Source of the DNA: Ewingella sp049889095
GTDB taxonomy: Bacteria > Pseudomonadota > Gammaproteobacteria > Enterobacterales > Enterobacteriaceae
Assembly (NCBI GenBank): GCA_049889095.1
Contig: JBLJFK010000004.1
Length of the DNA stretch: 64,000 bases
Direction: 5' to 3' (one strand)
In this document: in pieces, positions 59,401 through 64,000 of the stretch
How the letters are laid out: the number at the start of each line of letters is the position of its first letter
Numbering within the stretch: position 1 is the first letter of the stretch
Notes under the pieces: generated by a model
Databases searched by the model: none
What the model saw: only the letters and a program-made list of their open reading frames with translations
Told to the model about the DNA's origin: nothing
Made by a program: the position numbers and the translations under genes

Positions 59401-59553
59401 AGTGCTTGGTCAAATCCTTTGAAGATTGAATATGTTCCATCAAAATATGGTCCTACATTCCGATATACAGGAAATGATGCAGTTATTGTTATCAATGCCG
59501 AAGGTAAAGTCGTTACTGGCTGGGCGAAATCATCATCGGGGACAGCAAAATGA
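50407..59553 (+). CDS. cdiA: CdiA contact-dependent inhibition effector
   Basis: 3048 residues. It is exported by CdiB, forms a long filament on the cell surface and delivers its C-terminal toxin into neighbours on contact. Parts in order: ESPR signal (MNKNLYRIVFNKARGLLMVV); TPS domain with ANPSGITCNGCGFINANRAT; FHA-1 beta-helix (about 320-1355) with NNQQGQI-type repeats; a non-repetitive segment (about 1360-1745) fitting the receptor-binding region; FHA-2 repeats (about 1750-2520); and the pretoxin domain with VENNFLS at residue 2789. The 260-residue CT has a Cys-rich entry part (SCDGNTDCEQG, SCWDAGDSACV) and a short toxin (about 2965-3048). A cytoplasmic nuclease is the likely outcome. The gene overlaps cdiI by 4 bp. 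Confidence 0.95.
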   Translation: MNKNLYRIVFNKARGLLMVVADIAGSGRAGASSSSSGTGHTLSQLIGKVHGVSFAVLLALGAVQPVQAGIVADGSAPGGQQPTIINSANGTPQVNIQTPSAAGVSRNVYSQFDVDKKGVVLNNSHANAQTQIAGMVNGNPWLAKGEAKVILNEVNARDPSQLNGFIEVAGRKAQVVIANPSGITCNGCGFINANRATLTTGQVQMSNGQLTGYNVDRGEIVIQGNGLDSSQQDSTDLISRAVKVNAGIWAKELNVTTGRNQVDATYQRIDKKADDGSVRPQLAVDVSQLGGMYANKIRLMGTESGVGVHNAGALGASAGDVVVNADGTLTNSGAINASQNIQLAASSTVDNQGKVYAANNTNITTQASLINTGIIAAGTDTRIAAAGINSGAQSILAAGITGDGKLTSAGNLTLTSRGELKAGGQNMAGGQLNASATSVDLSGSQTYGDTITLQASTGDISTANANLSATHQLTASTERMLNNDGGKIAADQLNLTANRLSNQKGTVQQLGQQDLQLSHAGGINNREGTLASNSKNLTLTSATLDNQQGTILHAGDGQLTVNTGQMDGAQGTLVSNGALGLNGSALNLDNAVTQAAGITLNADTVSHHSGQMTQSGSGPMNLNVTGLFDNQNGAVTSKGTLSLNAAQLNNQQGRLIASDQNNLQLTLDGTLNNSAGIIAAGGGLTSLSGAVDNSGGLIQSGDELNLNSRGAAVLNADSGAQGGIISAGSMRLATGDIDNHNGQIAAQSLTATTGNVNNQAGKWLADKAISLSSGALNNQGGLLQSGEALTLNTHGQRIDNTSSGQIVATGALSADSGAFENQSGKVVAGGDTSLQTSLLNNNGGQISALGDLSLTNRGLQNNDGGLIQSAKNLLIDTQGATLSNNRSGSTGGITSQGNLTVKAGALDNQQGAMIGNGQMTLNAENVNNQQGQIMALGDIVAMSHALDNQWGTLQSGQNVQWNTQGFALDNRDGTLSAQNRVSLDTANFNNQHGLLASGGAMSLTTAAFDNSQQGQVASKGALSLTAGDINNQQGQIQSLGDMVLSAAQSVIDNGAGLIHGAANVTLNAVQVLNQNTRAAGLGIQGNTLTLNGTDLDNSNGQMLADDGLNLNLGGVLNNSTGLLSSQNNLDAQAQQIINSAGDIEAGKLISLSGDAMTGDGKLLSLGDLTLNLAQDFLNTGSLQANNNLSLTTQGDLTNQSLIQAGSALTLSANNIFNGAAAEINAGTTQVNAAQTVTNYGLIDGFYTRINGQTVSNIGSGRIYGDALAIGTGTLNNLAENGQAATIAARQRLDIGATTINNRDHALIYSDGLMAVGGALNGDYQATGQATTLNNHSATLESAGDMALNIASINNINDHFSLENVLVSQEDISEYEVSRLKNGVRYNDKDYTIYIYQDEVNILCIEGVICHTTDGDRFTHYAYTRTITEDRVKETDPAKIIAGGNLSINANDVLNDKSQIVAGGALALQGTTVNNVEVEANRQTNDVGKAIFYSRHQSKGGDSSNVDTRDYVPPTVIQAITLKPSTVQEYTQGQGSGLSITDHQNGDINGNIQRADSLNILPNSGPNAGSLITVMPGAVTLPAGKTFEVKTGGSESVVRAIGPNTRLPDNSLFRTHPESTSPYLVETDPRFTDQKKWLGSDYMMDAFTRNTDNVLKRLGDGYYEQRLIREQVIALTGQRYLNGAQSDEEQYKALMNEGIAFGQKYNLTLGVALTAEQMSHMTGDMVWMVAQTLRLADGSTQQVLVPQVYAMVQAGDVDGSGALLAGKNVSLNLSGDLTNSGQITGQQNTQILADNINNLGGLIQGNDVAVQARTDINNVGGMLSGNDSLSVLAGRDINALTTTRSAESAGGDFARNTIDRVAGFYVQQPDGSLALQAGRDVNLTGAQVINSGDGGTTSIVAARDLNLNTVTTGSTDNLNWGDNWLHQSTSKQVGSQVIGAGDVQMVAGHNVNVTAGNISAGQQLSVAAGNDISIQHGTDTETFDQHYKATGSSSLGSKTTTEVRDSFNNQTASGSQLSGDSVNVKAGHDLTVTGSNVVGTQDVSLAAGNDLSILAATTAQQESHLYSEKKSGLSGTGGIGVSIGTNSLKTTDDGKTLSSTGSTVGSTQGNVNLTAGNGLTVKGSDVLAGKDLNLIGKGVNILAADNQSSQTHTLEQKQSGLTLALSGTVGSAINTAVSSANDASTESSGRLAALQGMKSALSGVQAAQAASLAEAGGSEGSMIGVNLSYGSQSSKSTQTSTQNQSQGSTLTAGNNLNIHATGTDINVQGSQLQAGKDVDLSAVRDVNLFSGLNSQTLEGKNESHGASVGVGINFGQGANGLSLNASANKGKGSESGNGTSHNETTVNAGNNLTISSGRDTTLTGAQANGEKVTLDVGRNLTLTSEQDSDKYDSKQQNASAGGSVSMSGGSGSLNLSRDKMHSTYESVQEQTGIFAGKGGFDITVGEHTQLNGAVIGSTADSNLNKLDTGTLGFSDIKNSAEYEVEHQSVGISSGGNIGGQFVGNMANGLLVGVNGSGSDSSTTKAAVSDGTITIRDKDNQKQDVGELSRDVEHANQTLSPIFDKEKEQSRLKEAQLIGEIGSQTIDIARTQGQIIATKAANEKMKDVSPDQLKTAEAEWRKANPGKEPTTDDISSQAYQNFYNQAFTDSGFGTGGKVQQALQAATAAVQGLAGGDIARAAAGGAAPYIANIIGSSGLDDAGKVLAHAAVNAALAAAQGNNALVGAAGAATAEMMGMIALNAYGKPVSELSETEKQTVSALATLAAGLAGGLTGDSTADAVTGAQSGKTTVENNFLSEGRPKAYTEKLKSCDGNTDCEQGVRKYLAKESADNIQKLKSCWDAGDSACVTQMRATIDLNEAAYTELRVQDNMVGRAYEDSAKWYADIIDNCAGKCGWLEASLLKTGADGLSNAAYGALGVGSLPKPGQTVTPEVPTTGAKGTIPSSPAESAFNGARLNMQLSAEQAAGAKAPTKITSYSQHALDQVAGRDGGIGVSQSALNSAWSNPLKIEYVPSKYGPTFRYTGNDAVIVINAEGKVVTGWAKSSSGTAK
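58771..59553 (+). other. CdiA-CT toxin region, from VENN to the C-terminus
   Basis: Starting at VENNFLS, 260 codons. The last ~85 residues are a compact domain with ITSYSQHALDQVAGRDGG, NPLKIEYVPSKYGPTF and AVIVINAEGKVVTGWAK. The arrangement (His near the start, Arg, ending with a strand plus GW) recalls short BECR-fold/DUF4258-like ribonuclease toxins, but I cannot prove this. DNA becomes AT-richer here than in the rest of cdiA, as is usual for exchanged toxin modules. Confidence 0.5.
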
Positions 59554-59792
59554 GTAATATTTTAACTCTACGTCATCAACAAATAATCGCCACTTTATGC
59601 GGTTCAGATCATTCAATGATTGCATCGAAAATAATGAATAATTTGCTCACACCGAATGAGATCGAAGATCTATGTGGCTTGATCTCAAATGAATTTATGC
59701 TAAATGGCATAACTGAAGACTTTGAACCAAGTGAGTATGGTAAAGAGCTTGAGACGCTTTTGGATATAGTGAATAGGAAGAGATTAAAATAA
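59550..59792 (+). CDS. cdiI: CdiI immunity protein
   Basis: 80 residues, cytoplasmic, mostly helical (LRHQQIIATLCGSDHSMIAS and NEIEDLCGLISNEF). The ATG overlaps the cdiA stop as ATGA, the usual coupling of toxin and immunity. It should bind and neutralise the CdiA-CT directly upstream. No wider family recognised; the assignment rests on position and size. A terminator follows immediately. Confidence 0.82.
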   Translation: MSNILTLRHQQIIATLCGSDHSMIASKIMNNLLTPNEIEDLCGLISNEFMLNGITEDFEPSEYGKELETLLDIVNRKRLK

Positions 59793-59795
59793 CTG

Positions 59796-59830
59796 CCCCC
59801 CCAGCTTACAAAAATCTGGAGGGGTTATTT
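59796..59830 (+). terminator. Terminator after cdiI
   Basis: CCCC-C-CCAG pairs with CTGG-A-GGGG around an 11-base A-rich loop, followed by TTATTTATA. It marks the end of the active cdiA-cdiI unit; the orphan modules downstream lack a visible promoter. Confidence 0.6.
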
Positions 59831-59847
59831 ATAAGTCAGTCGGTTGA

Positions 59848-60927
59848 GTTGAGAATAATTTCCTTAGTCCACACAAAGCTGAAACGCTGAATAAAGCGAT
59901 CGAAGACCAGAAAACCGGTAAGAACCTGGTAGAAGCTTCGCAGACGATCGTGAGGTTGACCAATGAAGACCGTGCCAGCAATCTTTTGTTGGATAAATAC
60001 CAGCAAGGTCAGCCACTAAGTGACGAGCAAAAGCAAGAACTAGCCGGTTTACTCAACCAATATGGTCTTGAATTACAGACAATGTACGGATATTCACCGC
60101 AAAAGGCTGCTGAGGCTATAAAAGTACTTGTTAGTGGAGGAGCGTTTATGGCGTCTACGAATAATGTACAGGCCTATAATGAAGCTGTTCGTTATCTGCA
60201 AGGGTACAGTATTCAGTCTGGTCAGGCTGCTATTGGCACTGACGCTTTACTGGCTTTACCAGGAGGCCCGGGTGCAATTGCTCGTGGAGCATTAGCCGTA
60301 GGTGGGGCTTATCAGACGGGAACGGGCATTGGTCAGGTCATTGACGGCAAGTACGGAGAAGGTGCACTTAATCTCGGGCTGGGTACTGCGGCAATCTTTG
60401 GTGGTGTAGCTGGGAATAGCGTTATATCGAAAGGAGAGACAGGTATTGTTTCTCCAAATAAAGGTACTGGGTGGGCAGAGAATTCTCAACCTCTTGATCC
60501 CAGAACACCTTCTGCAAATCCTAAAGTGACGGCAGAGTTGACTGACCCTCAAACAGGTACAGTCTTTGCTGATACGAACCAAGGCGGTAGGCCTGACTTT
60601 TTCCTTGGTGATGCAAGTCGACCAACACTTATTAACGGCAGGATTGTAGCAAAAATTGAAAGTGAAGGTAGAACCTTCCCAAATGGAAATATGGCGACAG
60701 CTCATGCAGAAATTGGGGTTATTCAGCAAGCTTTTGAACAAGGTATCACGAAAGGCCGTGATATGACATTAACCGTATCATTAGAGCCTGTATGTGGTTT
60801 TTGCAAAGGTGATATTGCCGCAATGGCAGATAAAGCGGGTTTGAAATCTTTAACAATAGTTGAAGAAAAAACCAATACGATCCTATATTGGCAGCCTGGT
60901 ATGAAATCCATCAAGGAGAAAAAATAG
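59848..60927 (+). pseudogene. Orphan CdiA-CT module 1, deaminase-fold toxin
   Basis: A 359-codon frame starting exactly at VENNFLSPHKAE (59848), same motif as in cdiA, without its own start; a GTG at 59950 is the first start codon. After an entry part with membrane-like glycine-rich stretch (LLALPGGPGAIARGALAVGG) comes the toxin. AHAEIGVIQQAF and LEPVCGFCKGDIAAMAD form the zinc-binding HAE...PCxxC pattern of the cytidine deaminase fold, close to what I recall as the BURPS668_1122 / toxin-deaminase group. It is intact as a module but has no full cdiA in front. It could be restored by recombination at VENN. Its partner is the next gene. Confidence 0.75.
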
Positions 60928-60929
60928 AA

Positions 60930-61313
60930 ATGAACTTATCCCTAAAATGGACTCTTAATAGTCAAGGCGGGAAAAAAAAATCTCCTTCATGGGAAGAGGT
61001 TAAGGAATGCCTAAGTAAACTAAAAGGTAATGCTGGAACTCTGACTCTTGATATCCTTGATGGCGGGAATATAGGACCTGATATGCTTCAGGTAAGAGCA
61101 CAGAACGACAATTATATACTAACTCTTGGTGAAGAAACTGACGATGACTATAAGGTCCGTTTTTACTGGGATTCATCTCTACCGAATGAGCAAATATTGC
61201 TTTTAGGTGATTATTGGCCTGAGCGACAAATAATAAAAGACTTTGATCTTGTTGTCAGAATATTTAAAGAGTTTTTCGACACTGGCAATGTATCAGTAGA
61301 TATTTTGAACTGA
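60930..61313 (+). CDS. Orphan immunity protein 1 (Imm1-like)
   Basis: 127 residues from the ATG at 60930 (AAGGAG upstream, inside the end of the toxin gene). The motif PSWEEVKECLSKLKGNAGTL, followed by LTLDILDGG, resembles the Imm1 family that accompanies deaminase toxins. It starts 2 bp after the toxin stop. An earlier in-frame start at 60888 overlaps the toxin and is less likely. Likely a cytoplasmic inhibitor of the deaminase-like toxin. Confidence 0.68.
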   Translation: MNLSLKWTLNSQGGKKKSPSWEEVKECLSKLKGNAGTLTLDILDGGNIGPDMLQVRAQNDNYILTLGEETDDDYKVRFYWDSSLPNEQILLLGDYWPERQIIKDFDLVVRIFKEFFDTGNVSVDILN

Positions 61314-61350
61314 GATCAGAACCCTGGTTTACTGGCTGGGTTTCCTAAAC

Positions 61351-62130
61351 GTGGAGAATAATGCGCTGAGCGACATTTTCGAAAACAAAGCCTCGGGAAT
61401 GTCGCAAGAAGAGAAGTACGACAAAGCGCAAAAATCTCTTGTAAAAGCCGTGGAGGAATTTCAAGCGAAGAACTGCGCCGGGCTGAGTGCTGAAGCCTGT
61501 GGAGCAATAATAGATGCAAATCGTGATGAGTTGCTGAAAGGTTTTGCGATTGCTGGCTTAGATTTTGTGCCAGTGGTGGGTACTATGAAAAGTGCAGCGG
61601 AGGCACAGTCAGCACTGGATTATCTCAACGTGGCCGCTTCCCTGATACCGGGAGAGCGTGTTGCAGCAGGTGTACTGAAAGCGGCAGAGAAAGCACTGGC
61701 TAAAGGAGATGTTGCTGAAGAATCGAAGTTGATCAACAAAGCCAGCGATGAGATAAAAGTAAAATGGGTTGATGAAAATGCAAGCATGAGCCCTAGGGCA
61801 AGGGATTATAATGATTCGGCATCGGAAGCTCATTCCAATATTGAAACACAGAAAGGGCAGGCTCCGAGCATTGACCGTATTGATGCCAACGGGAAAAGCA
61901 AACCTGTTCGGTTTGATGGTATAGATGGAAATGTAATGATAGATAGAAAAATATCTGTTGTTACAACTCAGAAAGCCAAAAATCAAGCATTACGGCAATC
62001 TGATATTTTGAAAAATAATGTAATGACTGGTCGCTGGGAAGTAAGAAGTCAAACACAGGCCAATCGAGCACAAAAGATGTTTGATGATTTAGGAATCAGA
62101 AACATAGAGGTGAAAGTTGTCAAAGAATAG
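61351..62130 (+). pseudogene. Orphan CdiA-CT module 2, nuclease-like toxin
   Basis: The frame starts with GTGGAGAATAATGCGCTGAGC = VENNALS, so the apparent GTG start is the Val of the junction. 259 codons follow. There is an entry region with FAIAGLDFVPVVGTMKSAAE, then a toxin with KPVRFDGIDGNVMIDRKISV. The DxK (IDRK) preceded by an Asp strand fits a PD-(D/E)xK-type nuclease, as in restriction-endonuclease-like CDI/polymorphic toxins. QAQANRAQKM-type helices follow. Intact as a module, displaced from cdiA. Exact fold is not proven. Confidence 0.65.
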
Positions 62131-62398
62131 CAGTGTTAAACTAGTACAAATCATAGCTAATCTTGCTATATTTTTAGAGTTCACAGATGAGGGGCAACTC
62201 GATCCAGATTTAGCGGTAGAAATGATGGAACAAATGGCCTCAGAGTTGCAATCATTAAATGATGACGATAGGAATAATATTACGAAGATCTTCCAAGATA
62301 TATCAAGAGAATATACTGGAGATAAATGCGAATTCATTAAAAAACTGCCCGAGTCTTTTGGCTTAATCCAAACAGAAATCCCGCCCTTGTTGGCGTGA
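62117..62398 (+). CDS. Orphan immunity protein 2
   Basis: 93 residues from a TTG that overlaps the toxin end by 14 bp, with GAGG six bases upstream. Helical, acidic (FTDEGQLDPDLAVEMMEQM). No family recognised. Position directly after the second orphan toxin and the overlap support an immunity role. Confidence 0.55.
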   Translation: MSKNSSVKLVQIIANLAIFLEFTDEGQLDPDLAVEMMEQMASELQSLNDDDRNNITKIFQDISREYTGDKCEFIKKLPESFGLIQTEIPPLLA

Positions 62399-62457
62399 CA
62401 TTACTTTATATCAGTAAATTACTCTTCAGTTATTAACCGGATGATCAACAGCCCCGG

Positions 62458-62914
62458 TTGTGTAATAACCTCAAGTTTCTGTACCGTGGTAAAACCGAGC
62501 TGCCCGAGTCAGCGGTCTTTGAGGATGATCTGCAGATATCTGTTAAGCCATTGTGCGGTTACCAGGACTTGTTCACTGTGCTGAAGATTGCTGGAGTAAC
62601 CTTCAAAGACGGTAAAGAAGTTCCTTAAGGTACTAAAGGCAGCGTCCGCCCTGACTGGTGTCATTGAAATATCTGTAGCGTTGAAGTAAAAAATTATAAT
62701 ATCGAGAAAAAATCAAAGTGGTTTGATCAATAATGTGTCGAAGCAGGCTGTTGAACGACAGAAGAATCTGCCAGAGGGAATGCGGCAGGATATTGTGATC
62801 GACATTCGTGGTCAAAATATTTCAGCTACGGAAAGAGTAAAAATAGTTAAAGGTATCGTCGATAAATCAAACGGTGCAATTGCTCCATCCTCTATCAGGT
62901 TTAAAACAGAATGA
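62458..62914 (+). pseudogene. Orphan CdiA-CT module 3, decayed nuclease-like toxin
   Basis: A broken toxin module. A degenerate VENN (LCNN at 62458-62469) begins a frame NNLKFLYRGKTELPESAV that runs to KDGKEVP, then TAA, where relatives have Lys (PKGTKG). The frame continues GTKGSVRPDWC, another stop follows, and SVEVKNYNIEK lies in a shifted frame. After a run of A, the frame shifts again to NQSGLINNVSKQAVERQKNL, the 62723-62914 part ending FKTE. VEVKNY is an (D/E)xK-like nuclease strand. Non-functional. Confidence 0.65.
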
Positions 62915-63409
62915 GAAATGTTGGAATCCATGCAGCGATGACATTGACCGAAATTGGTCCTGTGTCTGATGTGAAAGCTTTTTTGATCTTGTTGTCTTCT
63001 TACTAGAAGACGGTGTAAGAGGAGGCAAATATTTTTTGTATCAGATAAACTTTATAAAAGATCGTTGGATTACTATGACCTTTACAAGGTTAAAGACGAA
63101 TTAAACTCTATTAAAACTGAGTTTTCGAGCATTCATTCAATTAGTATCAACTGGTTATTAGTTGGGATTGATGATGAAAGCACTCGGTTAGATTTTTCAA
63201 ATAAATACTTGCCTGAGATATTTCAACACTTATTTAAAGCCTTTAATGAGGGGCTGGAATGCACAAAGGCTTACTATCAAAGTTTTAAGGAATATATACC
63301 TGTAAGAATCGGATTCACAGATGCACCTTACTACATTGATGATATTAATAGACCGTCAGAACAATATGACGTATTAGGGCCAGAGGATCTTCCTTTTTGG
63401 TTACGTTAA
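62911..63409 (+). pseudogene. Orphan immunity gene 3, frameshifted
   Basis: ATG at 62911 overlaps the toxin stop (ATGA), as in active pairs. MRNVGIHAAMTLTEIGPVSD is followed by a shifted frame DLVVFLLEDGVRGGKYF, then another frame with VSDKLYKRSLDYYDLYKVKD that runs intact to 63409. The pieces together look like one immunity protein of about 165 residues, perhaps Imm70-like, but that is a guess. At least two frameshifts. Confidence 0.55.
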
Positions 63410-63707
63410 AAGTAAATATCTTGCCAGATCTTGTAAGGGGGCGTTTGGAAAGCGGGAAATATGGTCACTTCCGATCCTATAAATCATTTTGTGACCTGCT
63501 CCCAGTTAGTTTTTGAAATTGCGCGTGATGACCCAGTGAAGCCAAAAGTTGGTTGCGCGGCGGCCAGTAGCGCGAAGACGTGTTCATTTTGTTGCGTGTG
63601 TATCTGGGATGTGGCTATGACACCAGCCTGGAAATAAAACCGGTGTACTTACAATGGGATTAAGGGAAGATAATCTGGATGAAATGCCTGAGAAGGTGAC
63701 GATGAAG
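63410..63707. other. Unassigned remnant region
   Basis: No complete gene. Short coding-like stretches exist (for example SDPINHFVTCSQLVFEIARD) but nothing I can name. Probably further remnants of orphan modules. Confidence 0.3.
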
Positions 63708-63859
63708 TGATCCCTTCCCAATATCGGTGCCAGGATAAATCAGAGATCCGGGCCTGTTGATCCCTTCCCAATATCGGTGCCAGGATAAATCAGAGATCCG
63801 GGCCTGTTTGATCCCTTCCCAATATCGGTGCCAGGATAAATCAGAGATCCGGGCCTGTT
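63708..63859. repeat. Three tandem copies of an IS terminal sequence (about 50 bp each)
   Basis: Copies at 63708-63757, 63758-63808 and 63809-63859 all start TGATCCCTTCCCAATATCGG and end GGGCCTGT(T). The third is continuous with the partial transposase to its right and contains its stop codon. So the end of the IS is triplicated in tandem. Confidence 0.9.
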
Positions 63860-64000
63860 TGCAGGCTTCGGATAAATTCTGCCGGAGTCTGGTTATTTAA
63901 CGAGGAATGTGGCCGGTACTGGTTATATTCCTGCCGCCAGTGCTCGATCTTCTCCTGAGCATCTTCCAGTGACAGGAACCAGTGCACGTTCAGACATTCA
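63841..64000 (-). mobile_element. IS3-family transposase orfB, C-terminal part, running off the window
   Basis: The minus strand encodes LNVHWFLSLEDAQEKIEHWR, then QEYNQYRPHSSLNNQTPAEF, ending IRSLQTGPDL-stop (TGA at 63841-63843). This is the conserved C-terminus of the IS3-family integrase-type transposase (YNxxRPHSSL). The rest lies beyond 64000. Its outer end is the TGATCCC repeat just described. Confidence 0.9.

Noticed and set aside
63708..63859. Regular ~50-bp repeats that could suggest a CRISPR array
   Set aside because: The copies are directly tandem without spacers and coincide with an IS end.

Overview
The window looks like a chromosomal segment of a Gram-negative enteric bacterium (Enterobacterales). 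The closest feel is a Serratia/Rahnella/Hafnia-type organism with intermediate GC, although the species cannot be fixed from sequence alone. Supporting signs are a budR-budA-budB acetoin locus, a RhaT-type sugar transporter, a JUMPStart/ops element in front of a Wzx/Wzy-type polysaccharide cluster, and a contact-dependent inhibition (CDI) locus of the enterobacterial VENN type. Several genes carry clean nonsense codons or frameshifts (isomerase-like gene, rhaT, cdiB start, IS transposases, the third orphan toxin), which suggests a genome undergoing decay.

Layout. 1-9.4 kb: a decayed sugar operon, a membrane diguanylate cyclase, a small DUF1435-type membrane protein behind a Fur-box-like site, the divergent budR / budAB 2,3-butanediol genes, an HNH nuclease gene, and 1.4 kb of gene-poor DNA with a broken hydrolase fragment. 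9.5-10.9 kb: a LuxR-type regulator and a catalytically degenerate EAL protein. 10.9-32.5 kb: an exopolysaccharide locus. It begins with JUMPStart and an undecaprenyl-phosphate sugar transferase, then wza-wzb-wzc, a polymerase candidate, a secreted glycosidase, three glycosyltransferases, wzx, a pyruvyl transferase, manC, an acyltransferase, manB, a mannosyltransferase-like gene and a Gmd-like protein whose active site is lost. The product is expected to be a lipid-linked polymer containing mannose, with pyruvate and acyl decorations.

32.5-37.7 kb is a patchwork: a broken IS3-like element, an OafA-type acyltransferase and an alpha/beta hydrolase. A ~110 bp direct repeat (the hydrolase 3' end plus downstream DNA) lies on both sides. 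From 37.75 kb rightwards the DNA is accessory. Two fragments resembling a tRNA-Leu 3' end plus terminator (about 37.8 and 46.47 kb, same orientation) look like attachment scars. Between them lie an island-type gene fragment, two tail ends of an IS903-like element, a LacA-like acetyltransferase and a two-partner secretion pair. The secreted exoprotein of that pair is put out of frame by a C9 tract in its signal peptide, a candidate phase switch.

47.3-63.4 kb is a CDI locus: cdiB, a CdiC/HlyC-type lysine acyltransferase, an Ail/OmpX-like barrel with its own terminator, a 3048-residue CdiA and its cdiI. Three displaced toxin-immunity modules follow. One is deaminase-like with an Imm1-like partner, one has a nuclease-like DxK segment, and one is decayed. 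The modules start at VENN or VENN-like junctions. The window ends with a partial IS3-family transposase whose terminal 50 bp are repeated three times in tandem.
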